The translations under genes were made by a program, and so were the position numbers. From Variovorax sp. HW608 (GTDB lineage Bacteria; Pseudomonadota; Gammaproteobacteria; Burkholderiales; Burkholderiaceae_C), in the NCBI RefSeq assembly GCF_900090195.1, contig NZ_LT607803.1, forward strand, positions 6,350,229-6,414,228: 64,000 nt of DNA, read 5' to 3'. The stretch's first letter is position 1, and each line of letters begins with the position of its first letter. This document shows positions 50,592 through 58,686 of this stretch, in pieces. A model generated the notes under the pieces. The model had not been told where the DNA came from, did no database searches, and was given only the letters and a program-made list of their open reading frames with translations.

Positions 50592-51845
50592 TTAGAAGCG
50601 GTCGGCCCGGTAGGGCGACATGTCGATCGGTGGGGCCACCTTGTTGACCAGGTCGCCGACCAGCCGCGCGGTCGTCGCGGCATAGGTCAGACCCAAGTGG
50701 CCATGCCCTGCCGCGTAGAAGACGCCTTGCGTCGTCGCAGACGGTCCGATCACCGGCACGGTGTCCGGCAAGGCCGGGCGATGGCCCATCCATTCGGAAT
50801 GCTGCTCGACTCGCAAGGCGGGCAAGGCCTCTTGCGCGCGCTTGACCAGCACGCGCGCGCGTCGGAAGTCCGGCGGCGCGTCGAGTCCGGCCATTTCCAC
50901 CGTGCCTCCCACGCGAATTCCGCCAGCGGTGGGGGTCACCATGAAAGCCTTGGCAGGCCAGATGATCGAGTGCCGCATGCTGACCCCCGAGGCCATGATC
51001 TGCGTGTGGTAGCCACGCTCGGTTTCCATCGGGATCGATTCGCCGAGCATCCTGGACAGCCTGCCGGTGTACGCGCCGGCACAGATGACCGCCGAGCGCG
51101 CCTCGAGGCGACGGCCATCCTTGAGCTTGATCGCGGCAAGCGAGGAGCCTGCGCGTTCGAACCCGCCGACATCTCCTTGCTCGACCCGCCCGCCAAGTTC
51201 CTTGAACCGGCGAAGCAGCGCGCAGACAAGCCCATAGGGACTGCTGATGGAGCGGTTCTGCGGAAACAGAACGGCCCGGCGAATCTGGCGACTGATCGCC
51301 GGCTCCAGACCCTGGATTGCCTCGCCTTCGAGGATGCGTGTCTCGAAACCGAAGCGATCGATGACCTCCAGATGTTCGCGGTCGGCCTTGAATTCCGCAT
51401 CGTCGGCGTAGAGGCTGAGACAGCCTTCCTCGCTGAGCATTTCAGTGACTCCTGCCTCCCGCAACATCGGCAGCAGGTCTTCGTAGACCCGCTTGCACAG
51501 AACAGCGCCTGCGGCCTCCAGTTCCTTCACACGCCGGGGTGTACTCGCAGCAATGAAACGCAGGAACCAAGGCGTGAGCTGCGGCAAGTAGGACGGCTTG
51601 AGCCGGACCGGTCCTTCGGCGTCAAGGATCCAGCCCGGCAGGCGCGACCACATCGAAGGCCGCGATGAAGGCATGAATTCGGTCACCGCGATACTCGCCA
51701 TGTTGCCGAATGACGCGCCCCTGCCAGGCTCGTCCCGATCAACGAGCGTCACCCGGCCTCCGCGGCGCTGGAGTTCAAGTGCTACCGCCGTGCCGACAAT
51801 CCCCGCGCCGACAACGGTGACCGAATTGAGTCCGCTGGAGGCCAC
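50592..51845 (-). CDS. DadA-like FAD-dependent amino acid dehydrogenase, candidate D-hydroxyproline dehydrogenase
   Basis: A 417-residue DAO-superfamily flavoprotein. FAD site: TVVGAGIVGTAVALELQRRGGRVTLVDRDEPGRGASFGN. The C-terminal DAO pattern is WMGHRPALPDTVPVIGPS and FYAAGHGHLGLTYA. In hydroxyproline loci such enzymes oxidise cis-4-hydroxy-D-proline to pyrroline-4-hydroxy-2-carboxylate. The start is a GTG at 51845 (VASSGLNSV); a TTG at 51854 that overlaps the upstream stop is an alternative. This intact DadA relative lies about 3 kb from the dadA remnant. Confidence 0.88.
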   Translation of the reverse strand: MASSGLNSVTVVGAGIVGTAVALELQRRGGRVTLVDRDEPGRGASFGNMASIAVTEFMPSSRPSMWSRLPGWILDAEGPVRLKPSYLPQLTPWFLRFIAASTPRRVKELEAAGAVLCKRVYEDLLPMLREAGVTEMLSEEGCLSLYADDAEFKADREHLEVIDRFGFETRILEGEAIQGLEPAISRQIRRAVLFPQNRSISSPYGLVCALLRRFKELGGRVEQGDVGGFERAGSSLAAIKLKDGRRLEARSAVICAGAYTGRLSRMLGESIPMETERGYHTQIMASGVSMRHSIIWPAKAFMVTPTAGGIRVGGTVEMAGLDAPPDFRRARVLVKRAQEALPALRVEQHSEWMGHRPALPDTVPVIGPSATTQGVFYAAGHGHLGLTYAATTARLVGDLVNKVAPPIDMSPYRADRF

Positions 51846-51850
51846 GGCAA

Positions 51851-52726
51851 TCAACCGATCACGGGTTCCATGGCTCTGCGGAAGGCCGCCTTCTCCTCGG
51901 CCGTGAGCTCGAGCAAGGGCTGGCGAGCAAGGCCCACCGGCGTGCCGGCGAGTTCGCAGCCGTACTTCACCTTCTGGACGAACTTTCCGCTCTCCAGGCT
52001 CGACATGGCGCCGTAGATGACTTGCATCTTGTCGCGCGCGGCGAGCCAGTCGCCGGATTCGATGGTGTTGACCAAGTCCACGCATGCCTTGGCCATGCAG
52101 TTGGCCGGACCGCAGATCCAGGAGGTGGCGCCCCACAGGTAGAAGTCCAAGGTCTGGTCATCGGATCCGTTCGTGACCTGGTAGCGATCGCCGAAGCGTG
52201 CGCGGATGTCGATCGCGCGCAGCAGGTTGCCGCTGGATTCCTTGATGCCGATGACCCGGGGGTTGTCCTTGAACGCTTCCAGCACCGGCAGGCCGACCTC
52301 GACCCCGACCTTGGGCGGATAGTTGTAGAGGACGATCTCGACATCCACGGCATCGAGCACCGACTGATAGTGTCGAATGAGCTCATCGACAGCCGGGGTT
52401 GCGTAGAAGGGAGCTGACAGCAGGACGGTCTTGTAGCCGAGTTCGCGGGCACACCGGGTGTGTTCGATGACTTCCCAGGTGGAGCCGGCGTTTGTGCCGG
52501 CAATCAGCAGCTCGTCCTTGTTGGCGAACTCGGCGACGAACTTGAGGACCGAGGCGCGCTCGGCAGCCGTTAGCGCGTTGTATTCGCCGGTGGACCCGCA
52601 TGGCACCCACCCTTTCACGCCATCGGCGCGCAGTTTGTGCAGCAACTTCTCGAAGCTCTTGAAGTCGATCTTTCCGTTCGCGTCGAACGGGGTGACGAGG
52701 GCAGGCATGACGCCGGTCATTTTCAT
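51851..52726 (-). CDS. DHDPS-family lyase/deaminase, candidate pyrroline-4-hydroxy-2-carboxylate deaminase
   Basis: A 291-residue class I aldolase-fold protein of the dihydrodipicolinate synthase family. The Schiff-base lysine is in RVIGIKESSGN (Lys162), the catalytic Tyr in VLYNYPPKV (Tyr134), and the pyruvate-carboxylate loop is PCGSTGEYNALT. The DHDPS-type Thr-Thr pair is replaced by Ser-Thr, as in other paralogues. In hydroxyproline loci the family member removes ammonia from pyrroline-4-hydroxy-2-carboxylate to give 2-oxoglutarate semialdehyde. Function is assigned by neighbours, not by specific residues. Confidence 0.87.
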   Translation of the reverse strand: MKMTGVMPALVTPFDANGKIDFKSFEKLLHKLRADGVKGWVPCGSTGEYNALTAAERASVLKFVAEFANKDELLIAGTNAGSTWEVIEHTRCARELGYKTVLLSAPFYATPAVDELIRHYQSVLDAVDVEIVLYNYPPKVGVEVGLPVLEAFKDNPRVIGIKESSGNLLRAIDIRARFGDRYQVTNGSDDQTLDFYLWGATSWICGPANCMAKACVDLVNTIESGDWLAARDKMQVIYGAMSSLESGKFVQKVKYGCELAGTPVGLARQPLLELTAEEKAAFRRAMEPVIG

Positions 52727-52769
52727 GATGATGATCTCCTGGATGGAATGGTTGAAAGTCGGGAACAGG

Positions 52770-53435
52770 TCAGGCAGCGAGCTTTGAAAGCAGCCGCCTT
52801 TCCACGCCCGTCACAGCACGGGTGAGAGGGAACGCGATAGCGAAATAGATCAGCGCAACAGCCGTCAGGACCTCGATCGGGCGGGCTGTGTTGTTGGAAA
52901 TGTTCTGGCCAACGAACATCAGATCGGCCATTCCGACCGCGGAGACGAGCGCGCTCTCCTTGAAGAGGCTGACGCAGTTCGAAAGCAGCGTCGGGATGGA
53001 CCTCAGTAATGCCTGGGGCAAGATGACATTGGCTACCTGCACTCGTTTCGGAAGGCCCAGGGCCACGCACGCATCGAGCTGCTCTCGCCCCACGCTCCTG
53101 AGGGACGCGCGAAACGTCTCGCTGGTAATGGCGCCCATGTACAAGGTGAGAGCGATCACGGCAGACGTGAGGTTCGACAGCTCCACGCCGAGCACGAGGG
53201 GAAGGCAGAAGAAGATCCAGAACAGCTGCACGATGACCGGGGTGCCGCGGAAGAACTCGACATAGAGTCGGGTGATACCGCGCAGCCAGCGGCTGCTCGA
53301 GCCCCGCGCCAAACCGACGAAGAAGCCAAGCACGCAACCCAGGAGGATGCAGATCAGCGTCAGCTTCAGCGTTGTCAGCAGGCCCTGGAACAGGGCCGCC
53401 TCGAAGCCCAGCAAGATGGTGAAATCGGTCTTCAT
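52770..53435 (-). CDS. Polar amino acid ABC transporter permease (HisM/GlnP type)
   Basis: A 221-residue permease with about five membrane helices and the EAA loop GREQLDACVALGLPKRVQVANVILPQAL. The start region GLLTTLKLTLICILLG and the VEFFRGTPVIVQLFWIFF block are those of amino acid importers. It forms the membrane pore with the permease encoded next. Start ATG at 53435; the DHDPS gene begins 43 bases past its stop. Confidence 0.92.
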   Translation of the reverse strand: MKTDFTILLGFEAALFQGLLTTLKLTLICILLGCVLGFFVGLARGSSSRWLRGITRLYVEFFRGTPVIVQLFWIFFCLPLVLGVELSNLTSAVIALTLYMGAITSETFRASLRSVGREQLDACVALGLPKRVQVANVILPQALLRSIPTLLSNCVSLFKESALVSAVGMADLMFVGQNISNNTARPIEVLTAVALIYFAIAFPLTRAVTGVERRLLSKLAA

Positions 53436-53447
53436 GGCGAAACTCCT

Positions 53448-54116
53448 TCAAATTCCAGCCGCGCCGCGACGCCGCTCGAAGTACTCGACGAGTTGCGACA
53501 CCGGAAAGGAGACCGCGAAATAGACCAGCGCCACGACGGTGAAGGTCTCGATCGGCCGGTACGACTCGGTCGCCAGGGACTTGCCGACGTACATCAATTC
53601 CTGAACGGCGACCAGTGCAACCAGTGCGCTTTGCTGGAAGGTGCCGATGCCGTTGGTGATGAGCACTGGCACCGAAGTGCGCACGGCGCTGGGAAGCACG
53701 ATGTACAAGACGCGCTGCAGCGGATTGAGCCCAAGGGCAACGCCCGCATCCAATTGCTCACGCGGAACTGCCTGGATTGCAGCGCGATAGGCCTCCGCGT
53801 TGAAAGCGGCGAGGTTCAGGCCCAGCGCGAGTACACCCATCGCGATAGCGTCGAAATACACGTCAAACAGGATCGGCACGCAATAGAAGATCCAGATCAC
53901 CTGAACGATTGCCGGCGTGCACCGAAAGAACTCGACGAACAAGGTGGCCGGCAAGCGAAGCGCCTTCCAGCGGCTGAGCGTGAGCATCGCGATCACGAAC
54001 CCCAACGTGAGACCCACCACGTTGGCGGCGATCGTCAGTTCGACGGTCGTGACGAGGCCTTCGAGCAGCGGTCCGAGGTTTTGCGTGATCGAGTGAAAGT
54101 CGAATGCGTATGACAT
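53448..54116 (-). CDS. Polar amino acid ABC transporter permease (second subunit)
   Basis: A 222-residue permease similar to the neighbouring one: GLVTTVELTIAANVVGLTLG, VEFFRCTPAIVQVIWIFYC, and the EAA loop REQLDAGVALGLNPLQRVLYIVLP. The start at 54116 (MSYAFDF) is used rather than a distant upstream frame. It ends 12 bases before the start of the next permease gene and begins 7 bases after the ATPase stop. Confidence 0.92.
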   Translation of the reverse strand: MSYAFDFHSITQNLGPLLEGLVTTVELTIAANVVGLTLGFVIAMLTLSRWKALRLPATLFVEFFRCTPAIVQVIWIFYCVPILFDVYFDAIAMGVLALGLNLAAFNAEAYRAAIQAVPREQLDAGVALGLNPLQRVLYIVLPSAVRTSVPVLITNGIGTFQQSALVALVAVQELMYVGKSLATESYRPIETFTVVALVYFAVSFPVSQLVEYFERRRGAAGI

Positions 54117-54123
54117 GCGCGCC

Positions 54124-54999
54124 TCACTGACGGATGTGGAAAACGCGGTCGATGAACTCCTTGGTCCGCGCGCACAGCGGCGATCCCAGGACTTGTTCGG
54201 GAGGGCCATCCTCCACGACGACCCCGCCGGCGCAGAACACGACTCGAGAGGCAATGTGCTTCGCGAACCACATGTCGTGGGTCACGATCATCATCGGCAT
54301 GTTCTGGCCGGCAAGCTGCATGATCACCTGCTCCACTTCGGCCACCAGCTCCGGGTCAAGGGCGGACGTGACCTCGTCGAACAGCATCAGCTTCGGCTCA
54401 AGCATGAGCGCACGAGCGATTGCAACCCGCTGCTTTTGCCCACCGGACAGTTGGCTCGGGTAGACGCGCGTCTTGGCACTCAGCCCGAAGCGCGCGAGCA
54501 GACCTTCAGCACGTTCGGTGGCCTCCCGCTTGCCCTCACCGCGCACCTTGCACGGCGCAAGGATCAAGTTCTCCACGACGTTCAGGTGCGGAAACAGCGT
54601 GTAGTGCTGGAACACCATGCCAATCTCTCGGCGGACCGCGGTGTCGATCAGGGTCTTGCGCTGGCCCTCTTTGACGCTGATGTAGGGCTTGCCGTCGAAC
54701 ATGACACACCCCTGGTCGATCTGTTCGAGGCCCATCATGACGCGAAGCAGGGTGCTCTTGCCACCGCCGCTCGGGCCGATCACCACCATGCGCTCGCCGG
54801 GTTTCATTTCGATGTCCAGGCCCTTGAGCACCTGGATCTGCGGCCCGTAGCTCTTGTGCAGGCCGGTCACCTTCACGAGGGGCTGGGTCGCGCTGGAGAC
54901 GACGGTCGAATCCTCGTGCTGGCGAGCGGTAGTTCCGGAGGTCTGACCTTGCAGGACGGAGCGCCGATTGACGCCCGTGTCGGGCGCTATTGCTTGCAT
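54124..54999 (-). CDS. Amino acid ABC transporter ATP-binding protein
   Basis: A 291-residue ATPase. After an unconserved N-terminal 35-40 residues it shows VKVTGLHKSYGPQIQVLKG, Walker A GPSGGGKST, signature LSGGQKQRVAIARA, Walker B LMLFDEVTSALDP and the switch VTHDMWFAKHIA. It energises uptake by the two permeases. A later Met start would give the usual 245-250 residues; no ATG is obvious, so the longer form is kept. It follows the binding-protein gene by 9 bases. Confidence 0.9.
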   Translation of the reverse strand: MQAIAPDTGVNRRSVLQGQTSGTTARQHEDSTVVSSATQPLVKVTGLHKSYGPQIQVLKGLDIEMKPGERMVVIGPSGGGKSTLLRVMMGLEQIDQGCVMFDGKPYISVKEGQRKTLIDTAVRREIGMVFQHYTLFPHLNVVENLILAPCKVRGEGKREATERAEGLLARFGLSAKTRVYPSQLSGGQKQRVAIARALMLEPKLMLFDEVTSALDPELVAEVEQVIMQLAGQNMPMMIVTHDMWFAKHIASRVVFCAGGVVVEDGPPEQVLGSPLCARTKEFIDRVFHIRQ

Positions 55000-55008
55000 G
55001 GCGGTCCC

Positions 55009-55845
55009 CTACTTCTTCGCCACGCTCTTGAGCACTTGGTCGACCGACTTGTGGATCAAGGCATCGACCTCTCCCGTGGCGACCTTTTCCTCCAGGAAGA
55101 TGTTCACGACCGCGACATCGGAGGCCGCCATTTGCAACGGCAAGCCGAACGCGACCCCTTGGGAAGCCAATGCGGGCGACGGGTTGAACGCCACCGCCCA
55201 ATCGGGGTTGGACTGGACGAAGAGAAGGTTGGTGTCGGCGGCGTCCACGACCAGGTCTGCGCGCTTGGAGATCACGGCCAGGCGCGTCTCGTCGGCGCTG
55301 GGCAGGCGGAGCAATTTGGCCTTCTTGATTGCTGCCGAAATGGCCTTGTCCGCTGCCGTTCCGGACATGACGGCCAGCGTGATCTCGGGCTTGTCGATGT
55401 CTGCAACGCCCCGCGGATTGGCCTGGACCTTGGGGTTGGTCTTGTTGTAGGCCAGCGAGATCGAGTACTGCATCGCCGGGATCGAGAAATTCACGGCCAT
55501 TGCACGCGCCGGCGTACGGTTCAACGCGAGCGACATATCCCACTTTCCCGACTGCAGGCCGGCAACGATGTTGTCCCAGTTCGTATCCACGAACTGCGGC
55601 TTGACCTTGAGGGTGTCCGCGAACTGCCGGCAAAGGTCCGCGAAGAATCCCGAGTACTCACCTGTTGCGGGGTCCCGCATGACGTACGGCGGCGCGACAG
55701 CGGCACCGCAGCGCAGCACGCCGGCCTTCTGAACCCCTTGCCAATAGCCCTGGGCAGGGGTCTGGGCCGTGGCGGCCACGGCGGCGGCGCCAATGGCGAC
55801 GACTGCGAACAGCCGTGCTGCGAGGTTCGTTAGCTTCAATGACAT
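55009..55845 (-). CDS. Periplasmic amino acid-binding protein of the ABC importer
   Basis: A 278-residue SBP_bac_3 protein with a Sec signal of about 27 residues ending ATAQT. Ligand-binding blocks: VLRCGAAVAPPYVMRDPATGEYSGFFADLCRQ and DTNWDNIVAGLQSGKWDMSLALNRTPARA, in which the Asp/Arg pair normally clamps the alpha-amino and carboxyl groups. It is the first gene of the operon, with AAGGAGATAGAG before the ATG, and faces the GntR gene across the TGTCGGCA array. Hydroxyproline as the ligand is inferred. Confidence 0.9.
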   Translation of the reverse strand: MSLKLTNLAARLFAVVAIGAAAVAATAQTPAQGYWQGVQKAGVLRCGAAVAPPYVMRDPATGEYSGFFADLCRQFADTLKVKPQFVDTNWDNIVAGLQSGKWDMSLALNRTPARAMAVNFSIPAMQYSISLAYNKTNPKVQANPRGVADIDKPEITLAVMSGTAADKAISAAIKKAKLLRLPSADETRLAVISKRADLVVDAADTNLLFVQSNPDWAVAFNPSPALASQGVAFGLPLQMAASDVAVVNIFLEEKVATGEVDALIHKSVDQVLKSVAKK

Positions 55846-55894
55846 CTCTATCTCCTTTAACGAATTTGCTTGCGCCGGCTGGCGCCCCGAGCTT

Positions 55895-55970
55895 GTGTCG
55901 GCACGCTGCCGACACGAAAGTATGTCGGCACAATGTCGGCAAGATGCATAGGGAATACACTATGTCGACA
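55895..55970. promoter_or_regulatory. Array of TGTCGGCA boxes between the ABC operon and the GntR gene
   Basis: TGTCGGCA occurs at 55896-55903, inverted at 55907-55914, then direct at 55923-55930 and 55934-55941. A related palindrome TGTCGACA lies at 55963-55970. The first two form GTGTCGGCA-N3-TGCCGACAC (55895-55915), a perfect 9-bp dyad. Box spacings within pairs are 11 bp, one helical turn. The array lies about 50-125 bases upstream of the binding-protein ATG and about 48-120 bases upstream of the GntR ATG, so it probably is the operator of both. Confidence 0.75.
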
Positions 55971-56017
55971 CACTGCCCGCACGGGTATGTTTGATTCGGA
56001 ACCCGAAGAGGCAAGAA

Positions 56018-56818
56018 ATGGAACTGGAAGAAGAGGTCAAGCGTGCCAAGGGCACGGGCTGGAAGAGCGTCTACGACGCGCTGAGGACGGAAATCCTGTC
56101 CCTCGAGCAGCCGCCCGGTCAGCTGCTCGATGAAACGACCTTGGCGGAGCGCTTCGAGATGTCACGCTCGCCCGTGCGCGAGGCCCTCATCCGCTTGGCC
56201 GGCGAGGACTTGGTCGTGACCCTGCCCAATCGCAGCACGATCGTTGCTCCGCTGGAGCTTTCGGCGTTTCCGAAATACGTTGACGCACTGGACATCGCTC
56301 AGCGCATGAATACGCGCTTGGCTGCCGAATGTCGGACCGAAGAGGACCTGAAGATCATTGCGCGCCAGCAGCGGCGATTCGAGACAGCCGTCAAGACGGG
56401 CAATCACTTGGCCATGTCGGCTGCCAACAAGGACTTCCACATGGCCATTGCGCATGCGGGGCAAAACCCATATCTCGCGGGGTTCTACGAGCGCCTGCTC
56501 GACCAGGGACGGCGCATGATGCACATGCACTTCAATTTCCTCGAACGGACCAGCGAGGGCTACCTGTTGACGGACGAGCACGACGAGATGCTCGAGGCGA
56601 TCCGAGCGCGGGACGTCGCCAAGGCCGACGAACTGGCGCATGCGCACACGCGCCAGTTCCGTGACAACTTCATCGACTTCATGAGCAAGACCTACACCAC
56701 GGGCGTGTCGCTCGGACAGGCCACAGTGCGGGGACACGCAACAAGGCGTCAAGATGTGGCGACCGAGCCGAAAGGGAAGGGAGATATGAAGACGCAGTTG
56801 AGGTCGGCCGCGTCCTAG
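56018..56818 (+). CDS. GntR family regulator (FadR/FCD subfamily)
   Basis: A 266-residue regulator. The N-terminal winged helix is SVYDALRTEILSLEQPPGQLLDETTLAERFEMSRSPVREALIRLAGEDLV, with the recognition helix MSRSPVREALIRL. The C-terminal FCD domain is all-helical with metal or ligand-binding His/Asp (NKDFHMAIAHAGQNPYL, LTDEHDEMLEAI, HAHTRQFRDNF). Such FCD regulators usually bind an organic acid or amino acid and repress a nearby catabolic operon. The ATG at 56018 follows AGAGGCAAGAA; the in-frame ATG at 55991 is less likely. A basic tail of about 30 residues follows the FCD domain. Confidence 0.93.
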   Translation: MELEEEVKRAKGTGWKSVYDALRTEILSLEQPPGQLLDETTLAERFEMSRSPVREALIRLAGEDLVVTLPNRSTIVAPLELSAFPKYVDALDIAQRMNTRLAAECRTEEDLKIIARQQRRFETAVKTGNHLAMSAANKDFHMAIAHAGQNPYLAGFYERLLDQGRRMMHMHFNFLERTSEGYLLTDEHDEMLEAIRARDVAKADELAHAHTRQFRDNFIDFMSKTYTTGVSLGQATVRGHATRRQDVATEPKGKGDMKTQLRSAAS

Positions 56819-56837
56819 GGCGGAGGGGCCGCGCTCG

Positions 56838-57755
56838 CTACCCTACCCCGGCCCAAGGTTCGTTGGTGAAGGATTGGGCCAGGTGCTCGATCAAGGCCTG
56901 CACCCGTGCGGGGCGGTTGCGGCCCGGCGGGGTCAGGATGTGCAGCGCGATCGGCTCGACCTGCCATTCCTCCATCACGGCTTCCAGCGCGCCCGTCTGC
57001 AACTCCTGCCAGACCAGGAAGGCGGGTTGCAGCGCCACACCCAGGCCGGCCAGCAGCGCCGGCGTCAGCGCATCGGCATTGTTGGCCTGCATCTGCACGG
57101 CCATCGACTGGGTGAACTCGCCATGCCGGGAATGCTTGAAGCGCCAGTGGGTGCCGCTGCTCTGGTAGCTGTACTGCAGCGCCTTGTGGCGGGCCAGGTC
57201 GCTGGGGTGGCGCGGCCGGCCATGGCGCTCGAAGTAGGCGGGCGAACCCACGAGCAGGATCCGCACCTTGCACAGCTCGCGGGCCAGCAGGCTGGAGTCC
57301 ACCAGGTTGGCGATGCGCAGGGCCAGATCGAAGCGCTCACCCACCAGGTCCGCCTGCTCATCGCTGAACTTCACGTCCAGTTCCACGTCGGGGTGGGCCT
57401 GCAGAAAGCCGGGCAGCACCGGCGCCAGCCGCACGATGCCGAAAGACATGGGCGCGGACAGCCGGATCACGCCGCGCAGGCTCGTGGATTGCTCCGCCAC
57501 CTCGGCTTCCACGGCCTGGCCCTCCTCGAGGATGCGCGCGGCGCGCCCCAGCGCTGCATGGCCGTTCGCGGTCAGCGATATGCGGCGCGAGGTGCGGTGG
57601 AACAGCGTGGCCTTCATGCGCGCTTCCAGCCGCGAGACGGCCTTGGACACCGTGGCTTGCGACAGCGAGAACTCGGCCGCGGTGCGCGCGAACGAGCCGG
57701 TTTCCGCGACCTTGGCAAAGATCGCCCAGGCTTCCAGGTCTGGCAGTTTTTTCAT
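56838..57755 (-). CDS. LysR family transcriptional regulator
   Basis: A regulator of about 305 residues. The N-terminal winged helix is LPDLEAWAIFAKVAETGSFARTAAEFSLSQATVSKAVSRLEARMKATLFHR, followed by the linker helix and the ligand-binding domain (GVIRLSAPMSFGIVRLAPVLPGFLQAHPDVELD). The start is taken at 57755 (MKKLPDLE); an upstream ATG at 57776 would add seven residues. It is divergent from the pirin gene with a palindrome between them, so it is the likely regulator of the plus-strand cluster. The effector is unknown. Confidence 0.93.
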   Translation of the reverse strand: MKKLPDLEAWAIFAKVAETGSFARTAAEFSLSQATVSKAVSRLEARMKATLFHRTSRRISLTANGHAALGRAARILEEGQAVEAEVAEQSTSLRGVIRLSAPMSFGIVRLAPVLPGFLQAHPDVELDVKFSDEQADLVGERFDLALRIANLVDSSLLARELCKVRILLVGSPAYFERHGRPRHPSDLARHKALQYSYQSSGTHWRFKHSRHGEFTQSMAVQMQANNADALTPALLAGLGVALQPAFLVWQELQTGALEAVMEEWQVEPIALHILTPPGRNRPARVQALIEHLAQSFTNEPWAGVG

Positions 57756-57837
57756 GATCGGTCTTGGGGACGACATCCTCGCGGCGTACGTTGGCCGGGC
57801 AGGTCGTTTGCTGCGAATCTATGTCAAAAATGGAAAG

Positions 57838-57851
57838 GATGGAATTCCATC
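57838..57851. promoter_or_regulatory. Perfect 14-bp palindrome, probable LysR operator
   Basis: GATGGAATTCCATC is fully self-complementary and lies nearly midway between the LysR and pirin start codons. The flanks are A/T-rich. It satisfies the loose T-N11-A LysR box rule, which many palindromes would; the placement in a divergent LysR promoter is the stronger argument. Confidence 0.6.
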
Positions 57852-57924
57852 ATTGATATTTTCATTGTGATCCCCGGCTTCTAGACTGCCTCCATCGTCA
57901 TTCACGAAGCCACCGGAGAACACC

Positions 57925-58635
57925 ATGATCGAACGCCGTTCCTTTGACAACCTGGGTGCCGCCAGCCATGGCTGGCTCGACGCCAAGCACCACTTCTCGT
58001 TTGCCGAATACCACGATCCCAAGCGCGTGCACTGGGGCGCATTGCGGGTGTGGAACGACGACACCATCGCGCCGGGCACGGGCTTTCCGCCCCACCCGCA
58101 TGCCGACATGGAAATCATCACCTACGTGCGCGAAGGTGCCATCACGCACCGCGACAACCTGGGCAACCAGGGTCGCACGGAGGCCGGCGACGTGCAGGTC
58201 ATGAGCGCGGGCACGGGCATTCGCCACTCCGAATACAACCTCGAGCCCGGGGTCACCCGCATCTTCCAGATCTGGATCCTGCCGAGCCAGCGGGGCGAAC
58301 TGCCCTCCTGGGGCACCAAGCCCTTTCCCAAGGGCGACCGCGCAGGTCACTTCGTGACGCTGGCCAGCGGCGCCAGTGGCGACGAAGACGCCTTGCCGAT
58401 CCGCGCCGACGCCCGGGTGCTGGGCGCCACGCTCAAGGCCGGAGAGAGCGCCGAATACCAATTCGCCGAGGGCGATCGCTATGGCTACCTGGTGCTGGCC
58501 AAGGGCAGCGCCGAAGTCAACGGCGTGCAACTGGCTGCCCGCGACGGTGCTGCCATGCACGCCGAGAAAAGCATCCGCATCACTGCGAGCGAAGACACCG
58601 AGATCGTGCTGGTGGACGCCGCCGCAGTGCACTGA
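57925..58635 (+). CDS. Pirin family protein
   Basis: A 236-residue bicupin. Metal ligands of the N-terminal cupin are present: His57 and His59 in GFPPHPHADMEI, His101 and Glu103 in GTGIRHSEYN. Family hallmarks include SFDNLGAASHGWLDAKHHFSFAEYHDP and RIFQIWILPS. YhhW-type pirins have quercetin 2,3-dioxygenase activity in vitro, but the physiological role is mostly unknown. It is the first gene of the plus-strand run and is divergent from the LysR gene. Confidence 0.93.
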   Translation: MIERRSFDNLGAASHGWLDAKHHFSFAEYHDPKRVHWGALRVWNDDTIAPGTGFPPHPHADMEIITYVREGAITHRDNLGNQGRTEAGDVQVMSAGTGIRHSEYNLEPGVTRIFQIWILPSQRGELPSWGTKPFPKGDRAGHFVTLASGASGDEDALPIRADARVLGATLKAGESAEYQFAEGDRYGYLVLAKGSAEVNGVQLAARDGAAMHAEKSIRITASEDTEIVLVDAAAVH

Positions 58636-58686
58636 TCCACCCCTTTCCTTCACTTTCATCCACCCCCCGCCAAGGAGAAGTCCGTC

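Noticed and set aside
53448..54254. Longer start for the second amino acid permease
   Set aside because: The upstream extension overlaps the ATPase gene and is not membrane-like; the ATG at 54116 gives the family length.
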